A stretch of 64,000 nt of DNA from Desarmillaria ectypa. Taxonomy: Eukaryota > Basidiomycota > Agaricomycetes > Agaricales > Physalacriaceae. Positions within the stretch are counted from its first letter, which is position 1. Each line of letters starts with the position of its first letter. A program made the translations under genes and the position numbers. This document shows positions 32,897 through 43,281 of the stretch, piece by piece. Location: positions 1,302,001 through 1,366,000 of the forward strand of contig JAUDYN010000002.1 of the NCBI GenBank assembly GCA_030407005.1. Reading direction: 5' to 3'. The notes beneath the pieces are model-generated. The model searched no databases and had not been told where the DNA came from. It was given only the letters and a program-made list of their open reading frames with translations.

Positions 32897-34602
32897 ATGG
32901 TTTTCGCATTTTCTGTTCTGCTTCTTGCGGCCTCAGTTGTGACGTCCGTGACTTCCCATGCAGGACCAGCTCCAGTCAACTGGAAGCGCGACAATCTAGA
33001 TGCGCGAGTATCTCTCGAGAAGCGATGCGGCTCTGTTCTGGCTGCCCGCCGTTTGAAGCGATCTCTTCAAGCCTCGGAAAGTGTTACGCGTCGGAGTGAA
33101 ATTATTCCTAGGTATTTATCATGTCCTATCCAAAATCTTAGTGCTCAGCATTATCATCTCAGGCAAACGTCTAGTAACGATAGCACTTGTTTCGTTACTC
33201 CGGAGGTTACACAGGGCCCATACCATATCTTGTGAGTGAACGTTATCCCGAATTCTTGTTACCTTTCGTTTATGTACATTAGGGCTGAAATCGTACGCCA
33301 AAACATGACTGAAGGCCAACCTGGCGTCCCTCTCGAAGTCTCTGTATGTTTTTCCTTACCTCACAACTTCAACTATTCTTATTAACATGGTGTAAATGAT
33401 AGGTTGATTTCATCGACATTGACACTTGTGAGCCCGTACAAGTTTGGGTTGATGCTTGGCATGCGAACGCGACAGGTTATTATGCTGGATACGTCGCTTC
33501 TACTGGTGTGAGTAGCCAGGATTTAAGCCCAGGCAGTTGCATATGCTGATGCGGGGAACTCAGTCTGGCGTCGGCGGCGGTGGTGCCCCCTCTGGCGGGC
33601 CCCCAAGTGGTAGCGCGCCTGGTGTGCCAGCAACGGCAACAGCGAGCTTGGGCCCTTATGATGGTGCAGACTCTTACGATGCAATGGATTTCCTCAACAC
33701 GGCTGTTAGCGACAACAGCACTTTCCTACGCGGCGTGTGGCAGACCGAGTAAGGAACATCTCACATACTCCTTCAACTTAGCGAAGTACTGACATGGGTT
33801 TCAGCGAGGATGGCCACTTAACGATGTATTCTATTTTCCCCGGCTGGTGTACGCGACAATTTATTTTAAATTTTACACATACTTACGCACTTCATGAAGA
33901 TTCTGGCCGCACGCAACATTTCCACATCAAGGCGTACCCTGAAGGAGGAATTGCAGAAAATGGCACCTTCATTGCTACTGGAAGTGCAGTCCAGTAGGTT
34001 TCCTCTCTAGAGTTGCAGTGCGCTCTTTTGATTCTCTCATTAGTACAGGCCAATTTTTCTTCGACAATGCTACGTTAGAAGCTGTCGCGGTCGTTGAGGA
34101 GTATGCTGCAAATTCTATTTCATGGGCTGACGGCGTTACCAACGACGGTACTTACCCGATTGCATTTCTAGAGGCTTGATCTGACATATCTTTTACAGCT
34201 GATATGTGGTATCCTTACCGTGCGTTTTCTTACTGTCGTGCATTACTGCCAAGTTGCTGTAATTCCCTTCTAATATCGTCCCTTTCCAGAGTCCGCTACA
34301 GGCTACAATGCAGAGGTTCGCATTTGACGTCTGAAATCTTGAATCCAGCTGTTGACGGGAATGTTCCTTCAGATGGATATCACCTGGGTTGGCGAGGATA
34401 TCACAGATGGGCTTATCGGTAGTATTACTGTTGCGTTGAACATGTATGTGCTCGCTCTCTTCTCTTGGGATCGCCATTGACGACTTTTTTTTAACCAAGG
34501 TCTTATTCGAGTCCCGAGCTCAGCACTCAATACGCTGACTTTGACGTTAATGAGTACCTATCAGCTAGTAGCCTTCTACCTTCTGCCTCGCTAAGTGTAT
34601 GA
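32897..34602 (+). CDS. Secreted intradiol ring-cleavage dioxygenase
   Basis: Non-haem Fe(III) enzyme cleaving catechol-type rings between the two hydroxyls; secreted fungal forms act on lignin- or plant-derived aromatics. Signal peptide MVFAFSVLLLAASVVTSVTS, a basic pro-like region to about residue 70, then CFVTPEVTQGPYHI, VDFIDIDTCEPVQVWVDAWH, and, after splicing, FPGWYSGRTQHFHIKAYPEG, which carries the Tyr and two His iron ligands. A Gly/Pro/Ala/Ser insert of about 30 residues (from SGVGGGGAPSGG) interrupts the fold between two blocks. Twelve exons in phase: 32897-33111, 33163-33231, 33283-33343, 33403-33507, 33564-33748, 33805-33848, 33900-33993, 34044-34147, 34199-34219, 34290-34315, 34349-34443, 34500-34602; 373 residues. 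Confidence 0.93.
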
Positions 34603-34790
34603 AATACGGGATCCTAAGTGTGGTGGGGCTTTTTGTAGAAGCTATTTCTTTGGATTATGCCCACTGGAAATTTCATTCTCTTGACCTCTTGCAAGTACGA
34701 ACTTGAAGGTGGATGAGAATGATGATTCATTGATTGTTTTTGACGGTATCCGGCATAAACTTTAAACGCCGGAACTTGCTCCAGACCAAC

Positions 34791-34828
34791 GACTTCTTTC
34801 CTAACAACGGACTTCTTTCCTAACAACG
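34791..34828. repeat. 19-bp perfect tandem duplication
   Basis: GACTTCTTTCCTAACAACG occurs twice in direct succession. It lies 75 bp upstream of the Hrq1 start codon, so it may duplicate a promoter or 5' UTR element. Confidence 0.9.
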
Positions 34829-34902
34829 CGCTGCAATCAAGGCAAGATTCAAGAAATACATTCCTTTGGGATAAAAGTGCGGAGAACTAAAATAAATGGA
34901 AA

Positions 34903-37900
34903 ATGTCCGACAAGAAGCGTACCCGACTTCAAGCTCTTGAGCATCTACCATCTGAATCCATTCCATCCTCGTCCTCCACTGAAGTCGCCGACAGACCAGC
35001 GAAGAAGCCCAAAAAATCTACAAAGCCCCGAGATAGCAAACAACCTGATCTTTCTGAATGGCCCAATCATTTTAATCTGGTGTGCCACTGTCATCGTCTA
35101 TGCGAGTGTCCGCTAATAGGTCTATTGCGACTTCAGCTATTCAAGGTACGCAATGGCGTTTTAGAGACAGTATAACTACCTATATGGGCGTACAGGTGTT
35201 TAAGGTGAGACCGATGAGCGGCTCAGAACTGGGTATTAAATGTTTGCCTGCTCCAGGCACTCAACACCGTCCTCGCGTTTGTATCATCACGAAGAGAGCT
35301 TGCCACGTCTTTTCCTGTAATCCGTCAGTCTGTGGAAAACATTACCAAACAGTGAGGCTTTTCCAGTGGTTTCCGGTCGGTCCCTGAGCACAGTTCCATT
35401 CAGGCCGCTGGAGTTGGCGCAAGTAGCGGAACTCAAGTGCGTATTTTACTTAACTGTATCGCAGCACTTTGATCCGAACAATAGAGCCCTGTTGCCTGAA
35501 ATTATTACTTTTTCTTACGTGCCTACTCTTTCTGAGGATACGACTATACTTTCAGGATCATCTTTGCAGAGTGCTGCTGAGTCAGAAGGACATGTGCTGC
35601 ATCTGGAATTCGTGGACAATTGGAACGGGGGGTCGAAAAATAACCAAGGGTAATGCTTGTCCCTTCAACTTCTTGACGGTACATTCATCCCATGATAGCC
35701 TTCTTATCCCGTCCGCGCGTTCTGCCACTTTGACTAAAAAGTTGATAGACAAGCGCAATAACAGATTTATTCAAGCCGTTGAAGAGTGGGCCATTACTTT
35801 GACCTTATCAGAGTAGCATGTAACGGTTCATTCAGGCTTCTGCAGGCAGTTTCAGCTGAAGAAGATGCCGTCGTTCTTCTTCAAACGGCAGCCAAAGCAT
35901 GCATTCCGGCTAAGCCTCAGAAGACTACAGGGGGTGATGATCTTGAGCTATATTTTCCGGTGCCTGAACCAAAGGACCGTCCTTCAGTCCAAGAAGTCCT
36001 CACCGACATCATGTCGCAGCATTGGTACAAGGATCAAATTGTAATGCAGAAGACTTTCCAAGCCAAGGACGGCCACACAGGTTTGTTTTTCAGCATATCT
36101 CCATTTTTCTTTCTGACTCACTTATTGGTCTAAAGATCTAGAGCTGGATGAGCCCTTATCGTCCACAATTCAAATCGCCTTGAAGGATTCCAGAAACATC
36201 ACCAGTCTCTACTCTCATCAAGTTACAGCTATCAACGCCATTAGCCATGGAAAAAATGCTATCGTGTCTACGAGTACCGCGTCAGGTAAAAGTGTTATTT
36301 ATCAAGTCCCGCTATTACAATTTCTGGAAGAAGATCCTGAAGCCACAGCCATATTCGTCTATCCGACCAAGGTATGTACATACACAAAGCTCGAACATGC
36401 TATTCGGCAATCCGTGTGTAGGCGTTGGCTCAGGATCAAAGAGGGGCCTTAGAACAGCTGTTATGCGCATGCCCCGGCCTTCAGCACGTCAAGGTAATCT
36501 AGCATTAATTTAATAGTTATATCCTTTATATGATATCTTAGGTTTCAACATACGATGGAGATACTCCTCAGGACAAGCGTCAAGGTGAATTGATGCGATT
36601 GCCTTCCAACTAGTCTTGACTAAACGACCTGTAGGCATTAGGGAGACCGCGTCTGTGATACTAACGAACTTCGCAAGTTACCTTTTATTGAAAGTTCAAA
36701 GAAGCGTGCTAATCTCGTGCGGTCTAGGACACGATTCATGCATCTATCTTGCCCCAGGAAGATTGCTGGCGAAGATTTTTCAAAAATATCAAGGTCCGCA
36801 CAAGGTGTAAATCTCAGGCCTCCATTTGACACAATTAATTTGTAGCTTTTCGTCGTGGATGAGTTACACTATTACACGGGTCTATTTGGCACGTAAGCAT
36901 CTCCATAGCTTTCTCAGACGTTTCCTTCGATTTGAGGTCTGATTCAACTCGCAGTCATGTCGCATATATTATGAGAAGATTTCGCCGTATATGTGCAGCG
37001 GTAGGAAGTAGGTTCGTTTTTGTCCGACCTTGATCAGTATTTAATACGAGTTGAAGATCGAAGAATTCGCTTCGTTTCGTGTAGTGCCACAATATCAAAC
37101 CCAGGAAGTCACATGGAACGTGTATTTGGCCTCGATAGCAGTGGTGTTGAGGTTATTACAGGGGATGGAGCCCCGACGGGCGAAAAGAGTTTTGTGGTCT
37201 GGCAACCGTCAACCATCGATCCTGTCGCCCCTGGCTTCGGAAGAGACAGCTCTTTATCGGAGGCTGTTAGACTCATGATCCACTTGATGAAGCATGGTAT
37301 CCGTGTAATCTTGTTCTGCAAGGTGAGCTTAGCTGGAACTTCATTTCTCTCCTCCTGGTCTTGATCTAGGACATCAGTTCAGGAGGGCGTGCGAAATGGT
37401 AGGGCAAACAAACAAAGCACATACAGGATTTGGGCTGATGTCGTTACCAGGCTATGAAAGCTCTTCGTGTCATGCTAGGAATGAGCCAACGCTTTGACAT
37501 CTTGCAAAGAGTGAAGTCTTACAGGGGTGGTGAGTGCCTCTTTATTTTACGTCGGCTTCCTTCCACTAATACTGATAGTCACCTAGGATATTCACCAGAA
37601 GTGCTATTATCTTATTTCCGCCCCTGTTGAATGCTAACTCTGATGTGTTAGGATCGGCGTGACATAGAGCATGATGCATTCAGTGGGCGACTCCTTGGAA
37701 TTGTGGCTACAAATGCATTAGAGCTTGGTGTTGATATTGGTACTCTTGACGCTGTAATTATGTTAGGCTTTCCGCTGAACATATCAAGTCTCGTCAGTAC
37801 ACTATTATTTCTTTAGGCAGTCTATTGATCTTTTACAGAGACAACAAACCGGAAGAGCAGGTCGAAGGTCCCGAGACTCTCTAGCCATCCTTGTGGCCGA

Positions 37901-39751
37901 AGCCCTACCAGTGGATCAGTACTATGTCAACCGCCCAGAAGATCTATTCGATAAGAGTCCCGATGACTTGGTCATCGACTTGGATAGCAAGTTGACCTTG
38001 GAAGGTGCGTAATCAGTTTGGAAGGCTGGATTGAAATACATAGCACGTTTGATCACAGCTCATTTACAATGCGCTGCAAACGAAATGCCGGTATCATTGA
38101 AAGATCAAGTTTATTTCGGTCCATTAATGGTCGAAGTTTGCAAGACACGACTAACAGCAGACGATGAGGGCTGGTGAAGCACCTACATAATCTCTTCCTG
38201 GCGTTCCCCATTCTCATGACGCGTAGGTACCACACTCACCACAAATTCCGTCCTTATCCATCTAAGCACATCACACTTCGTAAGTCGTCGTACTCACAAT
38301 TCTACGGCTCTCACACGTATATGTCTGTGCCGTTGTTAGGTGGGGTTCAAGAGGACAAGTACCTAATCATCGATGTCACGCAAGAAAAACATACTATCCT
38401 CGAAGAGATGGAAATGTCCCGTGTCCTCTTTGAAATTTATGATGGTGGTGTTGTGAGTTCTATCCTCTATTTTTGGAATTGTCATTGACGCTTTCTTCCA
38501 AGTTTATACATCAGGGAAGAACTTACATTGTCAGCACGATGTTTTCTGTTGTATGATTCTCGAGGTCGAAAAAAACACCAGGTCAAGGAGCTCCGTCACA
38601 ATGCAAAAACTGCTATGCTAATTCAAAAAGACGTCAACTACATAACATCACCTAGGTATGCCCGCACAATTTCGATTATTTCATTCTCTGATAAAGCTCA
38701 TCAGAGATTATACGTAAGTCATCTGGTTTAATATTTCAAGCTTTGGGCCTAAGCTGCGAAGTGACGTGAACGCGGCGCAGACGCTTCGCATTCGTGAAAT
38801 CAAAGGTTCTCCAGAGCTTGCATATTACGGAAATGTTGAGGTCAAGACCTTAGTTTTTGGTGAGGCTGTCTCGTCTCTAACCGTCCAACCTGGCTTATGT
38901 TTCTGAAACACGCAGGATATTTTGTGCTCAAGTTCTCTCCAATCCATTTCTGTTGCACTGTGAGGAGCTAAAATCCTTTCCTAGGGACCGCAAGATAAAA
39001 GATGTCGTTGATCTCGACAATGATCCTTGGGAGCAAGAGACAGTAGGAATGTGGCTCGATGTACCAAAGCAGATACTGGGCTGGCTGAGTGACAAAGGGA
39101 TCAAACCTGCGGCAGCTATTCATGCATCAGAACATGCATTTCTCAATAGGTTTGCTTTATCTCCAGACGTCAGGACCGAATGCAAAGCCGAGGAGAAGGA
39201 GATCAAGATCAAGAAGGAATCCCAACGCAAGAGGCCCGCTCGGTAGATTACTTAGTTTATCTCATGACCTACAGTCTAAGCTTTTTTTTACTAGGCTCAT
39301 ATTCTGTGATCATGCCGGACAAGGAATGGGCAGTGGTGTGACGGCGAAGGCGTTCGACAACGGTATGGTTCAGGTCAGAATTGGGGCCTCCAAACTGACG
39401 TGGGCCGCAGTTTACGACATACTGATTAAAGCATATGAGGCAATCGTCAATTGCGACTGCGAAGATCTCAAGGGTTGTACCAAATGTAAGAAATCTGACT
39501 TTGGTAACCTGTGCAACCTGAGTGCTGAGCAACGGTCTCCAGGTGTACAAAGTCCCTCGTGCACGGAAGGCAACAAAGTCTGTTCCAAGTCAGGTGCATT
39601 CGTCATCTTGAAAGCCTTGCTCGGCTACGAAGTCGACCCTGCCAGTATACCAGACGAACACGACACATTTGAAGGAGGGGCGGACACCATAGTTTCTGCA
39701 TCTCACGTTCGTAAATTTGGAGACATCGAAATAGAAAGAAACCTAAAATAA
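34903..39751 (+). CDS. HRQ1: Hrq1-type ATP-dependent 3'-5' DNA helicase (RecQ4-like)
   Basis: Superfamily 2 helicase for interstrand-crosslink repair and telomere maintenance, related to human RECQL4. Basic, Ser-rich N-terminus (MSDKKRTRLQALEHLPSES). Motif I STASGKS in LYSHQVTAINAISHGKNAIV-STSTASGKSVIY; IHASILPQEDCWRRFF; motif II FVVDELHYYTGLFG; motif III FVSCSATISNP; the C-lobe with GIVATNALELGVDIG and the motif VI arginine finger QQTGRAGRR. The C-terminal DUF1998 zinc-type region is visible as NCDCEDLKGCTKC...CTEGNKVCSKSGAFVILKALLG. Many short introns; one (36673-36727) has a GC-AG boundary. Stop at 39749-39751, 39 bp from the convergent SCYL2-like stop. Not every exon in 35.1-36.1 kb was resolved. 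Confidence 0.9.
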
Positions 39752-39790
39752 TCATGTATAAATAAATTAACGAGCATGATACTGATATGA

Positions 39791-42700
39791 CTACGCTAAT
39801 GGATCAAAATCACCCCAGTCAATGTTTGATTTGGAGTTTGAAGTACTCCAGGATGGTTGGGCGGGTCTGGAAGGGGCGAGTATACTACCCATAGTCATTG
39901 TAGGGTTTAGTGGAGTTAACATCCCTGGGGTTTGTGTAGGGAATGGCGGTGGTGGCGAAGACGCGGGAAGAATGGGATTCTGCAATGCGCTCATGGTCGG
40001 AGCTGGAGTAGAAAACGATATGTTATAGTTGGGTTTCTGTGGTTGTATTTGTGTCGAAAAACCACCGGTGTTGGTGGGTTGCATAGGAGACATGGTGGAT
40101 GTAGAAAGTGAGATGTTGTAATTTGGCTTTTGAGGCTGCGGCGGTGGCGGAAAACTGCCTGTGTTCGTGGGCCGCAGAGGATTCGGGAAAGATCGGTTAG
40201 CCGGCGGTGAAGGGAAGGAGGTGGAACTAAAGGGGACCGCTGGAATTGGTTTTGCGCCCAGCCGACTTCCTGGTGTGGTCCTAGGTGAGGAGGATGAAGT
40301 ATGTAAGGTAGGTTGCGGGGGAGGTGCGGCCGGTGGGTTTAGGGCAAGACTGTGTACTCCTGACGCCTTGATCAAGTTGGAAACGTCAATATCAGAACGA
40401 GAGGAGAGGGAACCAAGCAACACCTACTTCGTCATTGAAAATACTGCCCCATACATCATCGTCCCAAGAAGCATTACCCTGTATCTTTGTGCTTGTATTT
40501 GTGCCAGTGGAAGCAGCTGCACCTCCTCCAACGAGGCTTTCAAAGTCGACAGCACCGGCGAAACTATGAGTGCTAGTACCATTTCCATTGACAACTACAC
40601 TCGACTTGTCCTCCATTCTCTGTGAATCACGAAGGAATTGATTATGCTCCTTCTCCACTCGGTCACCTAATCTCTTGATAACGTCCATGAAACGTTGGAA
40701 CTGCTCTACGTTCAGGACTATCGTCCACATTCAGCATAATTATGGGCCATAGAGTATACCATATAACTTACGAGGACCTATGGACATTGCCCAAAGCTGA
40801 GGAAGTACCAGAGTAGCAACAGCTTCTCTATCCACTTTGAAGCCCATTGCTTCTTGAACTGCCAAGGTTGCTGTCTACTGATAGTATGAATTTCGGTTCG
40901 TACGAGTCTGATAACCATTCACCATCACGGCCGGCTCTTTGGTCCGGATTTTTGATAATAAGGGAACAAGTTTCTGGGTCAGGCTTGTCTAGATGTACTC
41001 GGCGCTCAGCAGTGGTGTGAAAAGCGACGGGAAAACCACTAACCTGATCTAGTGTCTTCACCATCGCCAGGAAGGTCTCCAAAGTAGCAACTTTTACAGT
41101 GAGTATCCTCGTCTTAGTGAAGACAAGCTATAAATATGGGCATTAGTTGGAGAAATATCTTGTTAGAGCAATATGTGTGGTCCTACGGCAACTCTTGGAA
41201 ACATTACACCTTGTACCTCGGCGTAGTCAATGGTATCGCATAAATCCGGTATTATTTTCAAAGCACGCTCTTGAACCTCATCATAGGACCTTGTCAGACA
41301 CTTCGGGCGCTTTGTCGATAGGAAGGCTCACAATAGCATGTTCAGATTCCAATGCATTATACACCAAAGGCAGAACCTCTAGTTAACAGTCAGCACGATT
41401 CACTGACGATCTTGTCGGTATTATGAGCGTACCTCCTCGAAATACAGACTTGTCAGTTTTGCTTTGTAGCATGGATAGATTGTCTAGTAAAGTAAGCATG
41501 TTCTGCGGAGGCTCCTTGACAGCGAACAAAGGCTTCAGGCTTGGTAGGACCATGGAAGCAAACTGAGGGGCTGAAAGTGCGGTCGCTATAACAAAGACAT
41601 TCGGAAGAATATACGGCAGTAGATGCGTGTCTTTCATCTGCAGCAGAATGAGCAGGAGCAAAATTTCAACGGATAAGAATTGCACCTCTTCAAGCAGAGA
41701 AGGCAGGATCTTTCTCGTCCTGAGGCCTTCTGAAAACTTGTCCAGAACACTCGTCAGACCCTTCATAAACCCGACCTTCTCTTCCCTGGTCTTTGCTGTG
41801 AAATTAGATCGATCCAGAAAATTTAGTGTTGATATTGGTAGAGACGAGAAAAATGGATGAGAGGGAAGCGTTGTCGGAGTTGGTCTGTTATTCGAGTGAC
41901 GCGTTATTAGGGAACGAAGAAGACCTTGCAAGTCAGCATCGAGTCTCTCCATACCAGGAAGGGCTCGCCCAGCATTTTCTCTTAACCCCGCTAGGCTACC
42001 ATGTGCCTGGAATGGCGTCTGTCCCTTACAATGTACTGCGTAGAGCACAACGCCAAGAGAAAACATGTCGGATGCAGTTACGAGGACTTCATCCAAAGCA
42101 TACTCCGGGGCTGTATCGACCCATGACTCAATTCATCGGTGAATAACGAAGACGCGCAGCTCACCCATATAATCAAAGGAACGCTGTATGTACGAGGGTA
42201 CACGTCCATCGAATGTCGGGAACTCCCACCGTGTTGGAGAGCCGTTCGGTTGAAGGAGTGGAATAGTGAGGCCCAAACCGGATATCTTCCAATCACCCTT
42301 GAATTCGCAGGACCGTCAGTGTCTCGAAGCGTAGACCGTATCCGACACATACTGCGCTATTGATGATAATGCTTTCTGGGCATATATTTGAATGTATTAG
42401 CTGTGCCGACGTGTGAAGGAAGGAAAGGCCTTTGCAGATCTGTAGGACGCCCTTTTGAATCTGGATGAAGAGTGAGGTAACCTGGCATCGCAAATCAGAA
42501 CGAGTCGCACCTCGACCTCGTCAAGCTCCACCCAAGGCCTGAATCGTGAGCTACCGGGAATCGACATGTCCAGCGACGAGAGAATAGGTTCCGTCGCAAA
42601 TATGAGCTCGCTTCGTGTTTCTTCGAGCGGTTCGACCATTTCTTGACACGTTCGCAGTCAGCTCTCTCAGTCGATAATTGGCAAATTTATATCTGGCTAA

Positions 42701-43089
42701 CCGAGGATGGATGGATGCCGCAAGCGACCGAGTGCTGAGGCCTGCAATTTTTTTAATTGATGGTCGTGGCATGAATACGAAGGAGCAAACGGCACCTCTG
42801 CTTTCAGCACCTCCAGTACTCTCTCCTTCGACAGTGGACCCAGCCTCTCTGTATCAGGCCCACGTTTATCGAAACTCCATACTGCTACCCGTTTGTTAGT
42901 GACTCGGTGGTAAGCACTCTGGACCTTCCATAGGCCGATATGCAGTGAGACAGGCGCAGTTTGAGGCGAATTCGAGGTGGAAGCTGGGCCAGGTGTGGAT
43001 GATCTGCTTCCTGTACTTGAGGGGTCTCCAAGGTTGTACGACTGAGAAATCGCAGTGCGAGCAAAGAACGAAGTAGCCGCTGCGAGCAT
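39791..43089 (-). CDS. SCY1-like (SCYL2-type) pseudokinase
   Basis: Kinase-like scaffold with HEAT-type repeats, linked in other organisms to clathrin-coated vesicle traffic between Golgi and endosomes. The N-terminus (MLAAATSFFARTAISQSYNL, Pro/Ser-rich, then LWKVQSAYHRVTNKRVAVWS) is the degenerate N-lobe: the kinase region shows LQASALGRLRHPSIL and MFSLGVVLYAVHCKGQTPF, but no HRD or DFG was found. It is followed by helical repeats (SDMFSLG to LDKFSEGLRTRKILPSLLEE) and a long Pro/Ser/Thr/Asn-rich tail ending NIDWGDFDPLA, which is also seen at the end of SCYL2 orthologues. The tail repeats PQPQKPNYNIS twice. The start at 43089 is chosen because the frame upstream of it is not protein-like. Multi-exon; same strand as the AAA-ATPase, 192 bp away. 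Confidence 0.85.
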
Positions 43090-43281
43090 GGTGTTCGAGA
43101 GGGAAGACAAATTAGAACTTGTGATGGCAAAATTATAGTAATACCGGTATTTCCGACTCGCAAATAATAGACTATAGCATCTTTCATTAGACGAATTATA
43201 AGTGAGGAATATCGATGATACAAATGATACAGACATGTCAGTAATACAAGATAATAATGTCTACAAGCCTGAAAAATGCAC

